From: Triparma columacea
Lineage: Eukaryota; Sar; Bolidophyceae; Parmales; Triparmaceae
Assembly (NCBI GenBank): GCA_030267965.1
Contig: BRYA01000094.1
Span: forward strand, 1-41,253
Length of the DNA: 41,253 bases
Direction: 5' to 3'
Numbering within the stretch: position 1 is the stretch's first letter; the number at the start of each line of letters is the position of its first letter. Shown here in pieces: positions 1 through 11,100 of the stretch. The notes under the pieces are model-generated. The model saw only the letters and a program-made list of their open reading frames with translations. It did no database searches and was not told the DNA's origin. The translations under genes and the position numbers were made by a program.

Positions 1-72
1 GGGGAAGGGGGGGGGGGGAAGGGGTTAGTATTAGTATGCATAGCAGAATTGTTTGCTAGCTTGCTTACTTAC

Positions 73-2141
73 CTCGCAAAGTGAAGGGGGGTGTACAATC
101 TCGCCACCTCCTTCTTGGATGTCCATGATTGGTCGATGCGAATGAGCAGGGGGACGGCTTGTTTGAGAAGATCCTGATTCCTGTTGGCGCACAGGAAGTG
201 GAGGGGCGTGAAGGGGGGGGTGGAGGCTGATTCTTGGTGAGAGAGCACTTCGGTGCGAAGAGATTGTAGGAGATTTTTGAATTCCTCAATCGTTAGAGAT
301 GAAGACATCAACTTGAAGTGGATGGGGTATTCAGAGAATTGCTTCTTAAAAAAATCTGGCGAGGGGTCTTGGGATTCTTCAAGGTCCTGCATGACGGAGA
401 GAGGCTTGCATCCTGAGAAGGCATAATCACGAATATCAGTGATTTCCGTAGGAAGTCCGACTAAAGACGTCAAGCCCGTGCATCCATAAAAGGCCGGTGT
501 ACCAATCTTAGTGACTCCTGTAGGAAGACCCTCCAAAGACGTCAAGCCTGTGCATCCATCAAAGGCAGATTGACCAATCGTAGTGACTCCCGTAGAACGA
601 AGACCCTCAAACGACGTCAAGCCCGTGCATCCATCAAAGGCATTTTCACCAATCTCAGTGACTCCAGTAGGAAAACCCTCCAAAGATGTCAAGCCCGTGC
701 ATCCATAAAAGGCATATTTACCAATCGCAGTGATTCCCGTAGGAAGACCCTCCAACGACGTCAAGCCCCTGCATCCAGAAAAGGCACAATAACCAATCGT
801 AGTGACTCCCGTAGGAAAACCCTCCAACGATGCCAAGCCCGTGCATCTAGCAAAGGCAGATTCACCAATAATCTCAGTGACTCCCCTAGGAAGACCCTCC
901 AACGATGTCAAGCCCGTGCATCCATAAAAGGCGTTTTCCCAAATCGTAGTGACTCCCGTAGGAAGACCCTCCAACGATGTAATGCCCGTGCATCCCTTAA
1001 AGACCTCTTTACAAATCGTAGTGACTCCCGTAGGAAAACCCTCCAACGACGTCAAGCCCGTGCATTCAGAAAAGGCCTGATAACTAATCTCAGTGACTCC
1101 CGTAGGAAGACCCTCCAATGACGTCAAGCCTGTGCATTGATAAAAGGCACCTGTACCAATCTTAGTGACTCCCGCGGGAAGACCCTCCAACGACGTCAAG
1201 CCCGTGCATCCACCAAAGGCCTGATAACTAATCTCAGTGAATCCCGTTGGAAGACCCTCCAACGACGTCAAGCCCGTGCATCCATAAAAGGCACATTCAC
1301 CAATCTCAGTTACTCCCGTAGGAATACCCTCCAACGATGTCAAGCCAGTGCATCCACAAAAGGCATTATCACCAATCGTAGTGACTCCCATAGGAAGACC
1401 CTCCAACGATGTCAAGCCCGTGCATCCCTGAAAGGCCCCCCTGTGAGGGTAAGTCCCTCCACCAATCTCCATGACTCGCGTAGAATGAAGACCCTCCAAC
1501 GACATCAAGCCCGTGCATCCATAAAAGGAGCCTGCACCAATCGTAGTGACTCCCGTAGGAAGACCTTCCAACGATGTCAAGCCCGTGCATTCACAAAAGG
1601 CCTCTTCACCAATCGTAGTGACTCCTGTAGGAAGGCCCTCCAACGATGCCAAGCCCGTGCATCCCTTAAAGGCCTTTTTACCAATCTCAGTTACTCCCGT
1701 AGGAATACCCTCCAACGATGTCAAGCCCGTGCATCCAAAAAAGGCAGATTGACCAATCGTAGTGACTCCCGTAGGAAGACCCTCCAACGATGTCAAGCCC
1801 GTGCATCCCTCAAAGGCACCCCAAACAATCGTAGTGACTCCCGTAGGAAGACCCTCCAACGACGTCAAGCCCGTGCATTCCTTAAAGGCATATTGAATAA
1901 TCTCAGTGACTCCCGTAGAACGAAGACCCTCCAACGATGTCAAGCCTGTGCATCCCTTAAAGGCATCTCCACCAATCTTAGCGACTCCCGTAGGTAAACC
2001 CTCCAACGACGTCAAGCCAGTGCATCCCTTAAAGGCCTTTTCACCAATCTCAGTGACCCCTTCAGCAACAGTGAACCCTGTTATACTCGTATCCCCCTCA
2101 AACGACGTTTTCCCGTCGTACACGACGATCTTCTCCTCCAT
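73..2141 (-). CDS. BspA-type leucine-rich repeat protein with C-terminal ankyrin-like segment (first coding exon, partial)
   Basis: The 690-codon frame holds 23 consecutive 23-24-residue units of the form xxAFxGCTGLTSLEGLPTGV, the Treponema pallidum/BspA type of LRR. After the repeats comes a non-repetitive stretch in which TPLHFLCANRN and a final TPLHFAR look like ankyrin starts. The frame stops at TAA (69-71), but that TAA lies inside a consensus donor (G|GTAAGTAAG, GT at 72-71), so the protein very probably continues in an exon left of the window. The start is the ATG at 2141. No signal peptide is evident. BspA LRR proteins are found in bacteria, Trichomonas and many stramenopiles; their roles are mostly binding or adhesion and are unknown here. 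The repeats are almost identical at DNA level, which suggests recent unequal crossing-over or gene conversion. Family assignment is firm; function is not. Confidence 0.85.
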
Positions 2142-2149
2142 TACTGACT

Positions 2150-2745
2150 CTCAGATCTCCGCTTCTTCGCCTGCTGGTAGAAAACCAAGGAAACAGAAAT
2201 CAGCGGAAGGATATGGGGGGGGGTTAGATATGAGTGTTTGAAGTGGGAAGCTCGGGAGACTCGGGGAAAGGGTGGATAATTCCGAAATGAGAGTCAAAAA
2301 TGAGCGGCAGAACTCACCTGATTGATGTAACCCTTGAGATAGGTGATGACCTCAGATCTCCGCTTCTTCGCCTGCTGGTAGAAAACCCAAGGAAACAGAA
2401 AACGCGGAAGGATATGGGTTGGTTAGATATGAATGTTAGAAGTGGGAAGTTCGGGAGACTCGTGGACTGAGAGGATAATTCCGAAATGAGAGTCCGAAAT
2501 GAGCGGCAGAACGCACCTGATTGATGTAACCCTTGAGATAGGTGATGACCTCAGGTCTCCGCTTCTTCTCTTGCTGGTAGAAACACACAGGAAACAGAAA
2601 TCGCGGGAAGGATATGGGGGGGGTTAGTTGAGTGTTTGAAGTGGGAAACTCGGGAGACTCGGGACAGAGTGGATAAATCCGTAACCCTAACCCTAAATGA
2701 GCGGCAGAACGCACCTGATTGATGTAACCCTTGAGGAATGAGCAC
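2150..2745 (-). repeat. Three-copy tandem repeat (~200 bp) of a 54-nt exon plus intron
   Basis: Three copies with a period of 199-201 bp begin near 2150, 2350 and 2550. On the minus strand each full copy reads as acceptor (CTACCAGCAG), a 54-nt open exon that would encode AKKRRSEVITYLKGYINQ, then a donor (CAG|GTGAG or CAG|GTGCG) and an intron of about 147 bp. The copy next to the LRR gene diverges after AKKRRSE and reads into a stop overlapping the LRR ATG region (AGTCAGTAATGG). The array therefore looks like a tandemly duplicated exon in the 5' region of the LRR gene. It may be untranslated or may be used in alternative transcripts. Confidence 0.7.
2682..2696. repeat. Short interstitial telomere-like repeat (TAACCC)
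   Basis: TAACCCTAACCCTAA sits in the third copy of the 200-bp tandem repeat, at the place where the other copies carry an unrelated AAATGAGAGTC-like stretch. It is about two and a half copies of the C-rich telomere strand. A telomeric patch added at a repaired break is a reasonable reading, but the length is too short to exclude chance. Confidence 0.5.
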
Positions 2746-3248
2746 CAATGTTAAGCAACAGAAATGAACAGGGGGTTTTGCAAGAAAATCTTGTCTTTTT
2801 TCACTTTTTGGCTTTCGTCTCGGCTTTCCCTCAGGCCTTCCTCTTCAAGCCTTCCTCTTCAAGCCCAGAACACACAAGTTTTTGGTAATTTCAACATTAT
2901 TTGCGTATTTTAAATAGACAATCTCAAAAATGAGGTCACATTAATCAACACTACAAATAAATAATATAACGAAATCAACAGTATTCTGAAGTGGAGCATG
3001 TTGATGCGTACCAGATCCTCATTCAACTCCCAGATTTCAGCCTCTATAGACGGAATCTCGACCAAATTGACGTCAACTATACATCTAAATGACATTCATT
3101 ACGACATATACCACTTCATAATCCCAATACCTTTGTCCATTCTTCATTCAGGAGTGAACCCACCACCTTGAACTTCGCCTCTTACCTACTCACCCATCAA
3201 TCATCACCCTTCACTCACAATATTACGCAGATAACACATACACATATA
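2746..3248. other. Intergenic region, divergent between LRR and LHC genes
   Basis: About 500 bases without a convincing coding region. It contains a small direct repeat of CTTCCTCTTCAAGCC around 2838-2868 and an AT-rich stretch (2880-2990). The distal part must contain the LHC promoter and 5' leader. I see no clear TATA box. Confidence 0.5.
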
Positions 3249-4096
3249 ATGAAGTCATTCCTCGTTGCATCCCTCCTAGCCACGGCTTCAGCCTTCGCTC
3301 CCTCCTCCCTTTCTCCCCGCTCTCACACCGCCCTATCTGCAAACGAACTCGAGATTGGAGTTACTGCCCCCCTAGGGGTCTTTGACCCTCTCAACCAGCT
3401 CGTTCTCTTCCCCGAGAAGTTCGAGCGCCGCCGGGCCGTCGAGCGCAAGCACGGTCGCATCTCCATGATTGCCGTGGTCGGCATGCTTGTCCACAACGCC
3501 GGCATTGAGTTCCCAGGGTACCTCTCCCCCTCCAACGACCTCAAGTTCTCTGATATCCCAGACGGATTCACTGGCCTCTTCAGCGTGCCCACGCTTGGCC
3601 TCCTCCAGATCTTCCTCGTGGCCGGATTCATTGAGGGTGGTATCTGGCCTGCCTCCAACTACTCTGGGGACTACGGCACCGGTTACCTAGGAAAGACTTT
3701 GGAGGGGGAAGAGCTTAAGTTCAAACTTGACATGGAGCTAAACCAGGGGCGCGCGGCCATGCTCGGCATCACGGGTGCCATGATTCAGGAGGGGATCCAG
3801 GGGGAGGTGAGAAGAGCGGGGGAGGAGGAGCGTAGCGACTGCTCATTGGGGTTACCTACCCCCCCGGAGTGAGGGAGGATCAACGATAGGAATAGCAATG
3901 AACGACTTGTCCTGAGGCCCAACTTTCCATCCTTCCCCATCAAAATCTGCTCCACACACAAACTTTACGAGCGAAACAACTAATCACCCCCCCCCCCTCC
4001 CCAAAATCCCAGACTCTCGCCGAGCACATTGCCAACGCTAACGACAGCATCTTCGGCCCCGCTCATGGGGCCATCCTCATACCCGGAATCATCTAA
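3249..4096 (+). CDS. Fucoxanthin-chlorophyll a/c binding protein (LHC family)
   Basis: Two exons, 3249-3806 and 4013-4096, joined in phase 0 across a 206-bp intron (GAG|GTGAGAAG ... AAAATCCCAG|ACT), give 213 residues. The start was set at MKSFLVASLLATASAFAP because it gives a signal peptide ending in the ASAFAP motif that directs proteins across the four membranes of red-algal-derived plastids. Helix 1 carries the pigment-binding ERKHGRISMIAVVG motif and the third helix carries ELNQGRAAMLG. The middle helix is near GLLQIFLVAGFIEGG. The second exon supplies TLAEHIANANDSIFGPAHG, the typical stromal/lumenal tail. The protein binds chlorophylls and fucoxanthin in the thylakoid antenna. Family assignment is certain; the subclade (Lhcf, Lhcr, Lhcx) was not resolved. 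Confidence 0.93.
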
Positions 4097-4285
4097 AGTC
4101 CTTGCAACCGAGTGCAAGAGGTGTTGAAGGGCAATGGTGTGGAAAGGGAAAGGGGATTGAGGGAGATAATCTGGAAGGGGGGGAAGCAGGAGAACGAACA
4201 ACGTTTATAGTAACCAAGCGAGAAATGAAAATCATATTTTGACCAAAACCACGACACACTTTCCTCTCCGCTCCCCACTCCTGTC

Positions 4286-7200
4286 TCAAAAGTTCTCCTT
4301 CATCAAATCGAATACGATATCCTCCTCCTTACTGCTGTGCTTGTTGCAGTTCTTCAACAGGTCTTTCCCAATCACCGGTGCCCCGCAGAAGCAGACCCCG
4401 ATGCTCTCGTGCTGCCTCTGCCTCTTATTCTGCGCGAATATCGCGTCCCAATCCGGCCTCCCGTTCCAGATCCATATGTCCTGGATCCTGTTCTTGGCCC
4501 CCCTGCTGCCCACGCCGTTCTGGACGGACACCTGGCTCTTGCTGCTCTCCGAAGGGTTCAGCATGGCGCCGTAGAGAGAGGAGGCAAGGAAGGAGGGCTT
4601 GGTAGTCGAGCCCTGAAACCTGTTCTCCTGCGTCCTCAGGGCTGGGACAGGTACCGGCTCCTTCTTCACCCCAGTGATGTAAATGTTGATCTCGCAGTAG
4701 TACTGGGGGCCGATCTGCTTCTGCTCCCGAGCGCTTTTCAGCCCATGGGACAGGTCAGTGAGGAGGTGGATCAGCCACTGGAAGGAGTCGATGTCGCCCT
4801 GACGAACCATCCAGTAAAAGTGCAAAATCTCTGAGCGACCCGAAAGAGTTTGTGGGTTAGATTACTATGCGAACATTAACACTGACAATAACGCAACTCT
4901 TCGCTCTCCCCCTCGCTCCTTCACCTCACCTGGTTGGTAGTTCTTCTTCCACTTGTACCTCAGCATAGATGTCAAGATGCTGGCACATGGTGTCAAGCCA
5001 ATCCCCGCCCCGATGAGCATCACCGTCCCGTAGTTTGCAAAGTGTTCCGCCGGGGCGCTGTGCGGTCCGTCGACCCTCAAAATCTGCTGCCCGTCCGGTC
5101 CCTTCTGCCTCCCCACGATGATGTCCCCCCTCTCGTCCCTGTGGGTCAGGTAAAAAGGGAAGGTCTTCTTGGGGTTCATGAGCTCAAAGTACTCCTTCAG
5201 CTTGCGGGTCCAAGACTTGGCAACCTTGCTGTCGAGACCGTGAACCTTGATGTGCACGGAGACGTAGTCGTTATACCCTGTCTCGTGCTTGTCCAGGAGC
5301 TCGGAGGGCTTCAGTTTCGTGTAGTCCTTTCCAACGGAACAGTACTTATGCCACTTTTCGGACTTGGACATTCCCGCAGGCCTAGGAACCTGTATAGATA
5401 ATGGGTTAGAATTTCAAGGCTTGCTTTGCTGTTCCGTTCCACTAATCGCGTCCTCTCACCTCCCTCACTTCCTCTCCAGTCTCCAGCGCTATCCTCGGTC
5501 CCGTTGCCAAATCGCTACTCGCTGAGCTTATCGTGAAGGGGTGCCACTCGTTCTTGTTGATGTACGGACAGTTCAAGTAAAGGTACTGCCCCTCCTTAAA
5601 TACAAAGTCTTGCTTGTAAACTGGACGGAACTGGATGGCCATAACAGGGTCTATCCACTCGACCTTGTTGACGTAGTAGGGCCTGTCGCCCCTCCGCTCT
5701 TGCATGACCCTCTCGATGAGGTACAACGAGAGCGGGACAAACGCCCACTTCCAGTAGACGGGCCCGTGCATCAAAAGGCAGGCGAAGTAAACCACGAACC
5801 AGTGGTGGGCAGAGAAGAAGATCTCGTAGTGCGCCCGGCGGACCGTGTCAGAGGCGGCAGTGAAGATGAAGAACATGGAAAAACAAATGAGGGCGCCGGT
5901 GAAGAAAGCTGTGCCACCCCAGCCCCACTTCTTGAAGATGGTGAGCGTCGCCTCACTGGCACTCCTGTAGTTGAAGAAGTGGAAGATGGTATGGCCTGCC
6001 GCAAAGGCGCCCATCACCTTGGCGATCAGCTTGTGGAAGTCAACATTCTTGCTGAGGGGGATGAGCCTGGTGACAGGGGAGGCGAAGAATTTCGCAAAAA
6101 TTGTTGGGTTTGCGGTCTTGTTGTTGTTGAAACTAACCCCAATGTTGTTCAATCGCCTGAGCAAAATTTTGACGATGGGGTACACAATCAGGCTGCAGTT
6201 GAAATTCAAACACATCCCACAAGCCTTAGCATAAGGACCCCACGAGCTGATGCCACCTTTTGTCACAATAATCCTGTTCAAGGCGCAAGTATCGTCGTTG
6301 CACAGCGTATCAAGCGTGCCGTCGAGCAGCCCCTGCGACAGCGAAGAGCGACTGGGGTTAATTGCATCATGATCGTAGTGTCGTCGCTGGATACGCTAGG
6401 CTGCGCCCTCCCCACTTTCTTGCCCACTTTCTTGCCCACTCTCACCTGCCTCATCTCCTCGACATTTTTAATCCAGATCGACAGAGTGTAAAAGAAGGTG
6501 AGCGCGTTGGAGAAGAAGTACAAGAAAACCCACACGTAGATCGCAAGCTTGTTCTCGTCCACAAGCTTCCTGTAGTACGTCACCGGGCTCCAGCTTCCGG
6601 CCTGCGCACCTCCGCTCTGAGGCGCCCTGTTGCCCCCCCCACGCTGCGCAGCTTGTGCCTTCCTCTTCGCCCGGGCGGCCCTCCCGTTGTCGCCGGCCTC
6701 GCCCTTGTGGACGCCGTAAAGGCAGACGACGCCCGTGAAGAATAGGAATGAGGCAGACAGGGCGGAGGGGAACTTTGAGAAGAGCGGAAAGCTCAACAAA
6801 ATATAAACCAAGCCCCTCATGCTGATTTTGTTGGTGTAGCTGAAGCTGTCGCTCGGGTAGTAGCACCCCCACATTCTGTCGTCTACGCCGAAGCCCTCGA
6901 ATGCGTAGATGGCGATACCGGCAAATATGCTGCGCGAGGGTCGAAGGGTGGTTAATTTGTGAGCAGTGCGTCCTCCTCTCCTACCTCACATTTCATCCAC
7001 CCTCACCTGAAGAGGCCAATCCCTAAATCACCATTCAAGTCCGGCAAGTCCTCCTCGTTCGGGTTGCAGATAACGCTCGTCGCGCTTGCGTTCAAGGGCG
7101 CCAGGTAGACCTTGCTGATGGCCACGCCCCCAATCTCGCAGCCATAGTGCAGGGGGGAGGACCAGAGCGCAGTGAAGATGCCGAATATCACCATCCAGAC

Positions 7201-8090
7201 CGCGGAAGCTAGGGCCATATTGTTGGCCCAGAGGAGGAACTGAAGAGGTAATGTGCCCTTGAAGTTGCGGGTGCTTCCGGGCGAGGCGGCAGCGGCGGGG
7301 GAGGGGGCGGGAGAGGGGGCGGGGGCGGGGGGCATTGAGACCGCCACATTCCCCGTGGCCTTATTATTCAACTCTTGCATGGGGTTGGAACTCTGAAAGT
7401 GGCTTGTAGCGGGTTTTGTCCTGGTTGAGGCCCTGCTTGAGGCAGGGGGGACGGGGGGGACAAGGGGGGGCTTTTTCTTGGGAAGGGGAGGAGGGGGCTT
7501 CCTGCCACCAGAAGAGGCAGCAGCATTTGGGACGGGGGAGGGAAGTGGTGGGGATTTAGGGATTGCAGGAGAAGGTTCCGGGCTGTCAACGAAGGTCCCA
7601 GGGAAGTAGCCTGCGCGGGGGAAGGGGGGGGAAGAGGTAGGTGGGGGGGCGGTCTGGTTAGCTGTGGGAGTAAACAGTTTTGGAACGAGGCGTTCATCGC
7701 TCAACTCCGTCTATCCAGCCCACGATGTACGCTACACGCTCCGGTCTCTAGCTTGCAATCTCAACGCTCCCCACTCATCGCACCTTGCTTCCCACTTTGA
7801 GAGCATCCAAACCACCACTCCTCCTCCTGAGTGAAGCCAAAGACCCTCGTCCCGCTGGTAAGTCCCAGCTCGTCGTCGCTCCCCGCGGTGTAATTGGCCG
7901 TCGGAATGAATGACTTCGCAAGAATGAGTGAGGCCTTCTTCACCCACCCCTGAGTTCCGCTTCCTTTCTCACAGAAGTAGTATCCAGAAGTGTGCAAGGA
8001 GAGGACCTTCACAACGTCGTCCTTCTTGAGAGCGAGATGGCCCGGGGTAGTGGGGTTGACGGCTTCTACAGCCAGCCCACGTGTGCTCAT
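4286..8090 (-). CDS. NADPH oxidase (NOX) with two N-terminal SH3 domains and proline-rich linker
   Basis: Six exons on the minus strand (8090-7784, 7610-7007, 6929-6446, 6332-5460, 5389-4930, 4830-4286) join in consistent phases to 1,090 residues. Two SH3 domains lie at about 5-55 and 58-112; the second has ANYTAGSDDELGL ... EEEWWFG ... GYFPGTFVD and spans the first intron. A proline-rich stretch follows (PPPPLPKKKPPLVPPVPP). Membrane helices come next. Haem ligands are at about H565/H579 (DFHKLIAK, GHTIFH, 14 apart) and H641/H654 (AHHWF, LMHG, 13 apart), as in NOX2. FAD motif HPFTISS, NADPH motifs GAGIGLTPCASIL and CGAP, and the diagnostic C-terminal KENF complete the enzyme. It moves electrons from NADPH to O2 to make superoxide across a membrane. 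No EF-hands are seen, unlike NOX5 or plant RBOH. SH3 domains in cis are unusual for this family. Confidence 0.92.
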
Positions 8091-8157
8091 TTTTTGGTGG
8101 ATCTTAGAAGTGGAAATCCTGAAGAAAGAAGCCCAGCAACTTCTGAAACTCAAAGGG
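8091..8157. promoter_or_regulatory. 67-bp shared divergent start region of NOX and CYFIP genes
   Basis: The ATG of the NOX gene (minus strand, 8090-8088) and the first ATG of the CYFIP frame (plus strand, 8158) are separated by only 67 bases. Any promoter must be bidirectional, or each gene's promoter must overlap the other's first exon. I see no TATA box. The CYFIP frame is open upstream into NOX exon 1, but the family similarity and the lack of a suitable upstream ATG favour 8158. Confidence 0.6.
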
Positions 8158-11100
8158 ATGTTGGACAAGGAATTGCTGGTTCCTGAGGTTCAGGTGAGTT
8201 TAGGGGCGTCCGTGGGGGTACTTTTCCCGTTGAAGGCTTAAACGAACCCTAACGTCAACAGTCCCATCAACAAACTCATCAACTTCCCCGACCCCCCCTC
8301 CCCGTGCCACCCTGCCTAATTCGTGCCCAATTCACAGGAACTTCTATCCCATCTCTCGTCCCTGCACGATGACGTTCCCAAGGTGCAGTTGAATACCGCT
8401 GCCCTTGATTTCGAAGCAGCTGCTCCTGCAGCAGTTGCCCTCTCTCACGACAAGCGGTTAATGGGAACAAGATTCGACGCCGATTTGAAGATATATCAAG
8501 ATGCAGAGCTATTAATCGAGCAGGGATTTCATTTTTCTAACATGTTGTATGCTTTTAGGAGCATATCGAGGGCCATACCAACAATAAAGGAGACCACTCC
8601 AGAGCAGTAAGTTACTCGGCTGTGTAACTGTTTTGGGGGGTGAAGGGTTCTCGCCGGCTGAATGAACTCACCCGCACTTTTGTCGCACCCCTTGCCGCGT
8701 TTCGCAGAAAGACCGCAATCAACCATCGCACCTTTGATATTCTCCGCCCTGAGATGAAGAAGCTCATTGACCTAAACTCTTTCTGTGTCAGCGCTACTGC
8801 GTTCTTCTGCGAAGTGTTGGAACGCCTCGCCTCCCCAACGGCAATGTCCCCCTCGATGGTCCGGGAGGAGTTCTGTGATGTCCTCGTCCAGCTTACCGAC
8901 GTGCTCCAGAAGATTGACAACCTCAAGGACATGAAGGCCTGCCTGAAGAACGATTTCTCCCTGTACAAGCGCTGTTTCACACTTATCCGTTCCGAGCTTA
9001 TTGCCTCCGACCTCGTGCACGAGGAGGTGCAGCAGCTGCAAATGTTCCTGGCGAATCCGGGGTACGGGTCGCACATCATCATGACGCAGCTTAGGGAGAG
9101 AGTGAAGCAGATCGCCAATCACGAAGACGTCTTGCTGGAAATGATAACGCTGTGCTGCTCCAAAGTTGAGAAGGTAGGCGTAGCCAAATTTAGACTATCG
9201 TGCAATTATGCCCGTATCTTTGAAGCTAGGACGCTAACCCTCTCCACTTCACTTTCACTTCATTTCAGGGCCTCCACGTGACTTGCTCTGACAAGTATTC
9301 GCTCCACCGGGCTCTTCCTTACCTCGTCTACTTCATCGACAGCGAGGGGAAGAAGTCTTTCAACGCCTTCCGCGCCAGGAAGATGCCTCTCCTTCGAGTT
9401 CAGAAAATAGTCAAGAGCCTCCCCGTCGTCCCCGAGGTCGCTGATATGACCATCAACCTGACCACCGTGATCTCCATGTGCCCAAACTACAAACCAGACA
9501 AAATGGCCGCGGCCTGGGGCACGGGGAACCCCCTCCCCGTCATCATCAATTACTACAACTTGACCACCCACTGGACCAAAATCAGGGAGCAGCACACCGT
9601 CTTCACTACGAAGTTTTCCAGCATCGCTAATGACGACGCCCTCGACATGACGCTCAAGGTGCTCAACAAGAACGGGACCTCGTCGAAAATGCAGGTTCAG
9701 CTGACCCCCACTGAGATTCTGCACGAGACGGGAAAGATTTACGACTTGGCAAAGGAGGGCATCTACCTCATGAAGGAGTGGACGTGCTACATATTGGAGA
9801 TGAGCGCGTGGAAGTTCCAGCACCCAGCCGATGAGGCGACGATGAAGAATCGCGGTTGGGAGCCTAGCCCGGAGGCCACTGGAAGCCAGCAACAGGCTAT
9901 CTTCTTTGAGAAGGTCGTCAGGTACAATTACTCCAAGGAGGAGCTCTCGGTGCTGGTAGACTGTATATCGATGATCAAGTCGCTTGCTTTCCTGCTAAAG
10001 GAGAAGGAGCATAAGCTGGCCCCCATCCTTCGAGTCTATATGCAGACTTACGTACAGCAGTTTGTAAACACCGACCTCGCCCCTCTCGTCAAAAAATCAG
10101 ACTCCAAGGGTCGAGCGATCCTCAGCTTCCTCCATTCCATCCAGGAACTCGTCGCGGACAGCCCCCTGACAGCCGGGGGCTCCTCGTCAAGGTCCCAGAT
10201 GAAAAGGGCAAAAAAGGGCGCAAAGAACCCGGACCAATTTGCGACCAGGCTCGTAGGGCCCGGATCGACCCAGCTCCACGTGCTCAGGGTGATGCTGCGA
10301 TCCATGAACGATGGGTCGGGCCGTGGGCACTATTTGAAGGATATTGACAAGAGCACCATGGCGCTGCTGAACGGGTTCCACGAGCACACCTTCTTCTTCC
10401 CTTATCTGACCGTCTTAGGCTCGACCATCGGGGCCTGCTCCAATCTCGGCGGCCTCTGGTACAGGGAACTTTACATTCAAATGACCAACTGCACCCAGTT
10501 CCCCATTGAGATGTCCCTCCCGTTTCTCCTGTCGGAGAGCGTGGTCGGTAGCACGGAGAACGTCAGGGTTCCAGTGCTGGAGAATGTTGTATCTTCGCTT
10601 GATGTGTACAATGATGCTGCAATATTCGCCATTCAGGTTCTGCAGCTTCAGCACCTTTACGACGAAATCGAAGCAGAGGTCAACTTGGTCTTTGACCAGA
10701 TGATGTTCTTGATCGGGGAGCAAATGTACGATCACTTCAAGAACGCTGCGAGCAGCAGCCTATTGAATGGAACCTATAAGGATGCCATAGAGAAAGTCAA
10801 GGGGTACAAGCAGCTGACTGTGGAGGTGAGAAGAGCGGCTGGTGATTTGTGGTGGTATGTGTCTTCAACCAATTAACTCTCCCCCCCCCCTCCCAACCCC
10901 CAATCCCCTCCCGCGTATAGGAGAAACGTTTTGCTCCCCCAGCCACCCAACGACACGTCCTCCTTCTCGGAAGGTCCATTGACCTCAACTACCTAATATC
11001 GACTCACATCAACCACAAGCTGCATAAGGATATTGAGGCCGTGCTAAAACGCTTTGAGGGTGGGGACCTCAGCTGCGTGATTGAAACAGAGAAGATGCTC

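Noticed and set aside
570..1997. Long arginine/serine-rich open frames on the plus strand (RKTLQRxQARAS repeats)
   Set aside because: They are the antisense of the LRR repeat array; the frame is open only because the 69-bp repeat is a multiple of three.
480..2040. CRISPR-like regularly spaced repeats
   Set aside because: The repeats and the sequence between them are both coding LRR units with gradual divergence, and the DNA is eukaryotic.
5541..6491. 316-codon plus-strand frame
   Set aside because: It is a shadow of NOX exons 3 and 4, whose haem and FAD motifs are unambiguous.
9260..9892. 210-codon minus-strand frame
   Set aside because: Opposite strand of CYFIP exon 4; no family features and CYFIP similarity is continuous.
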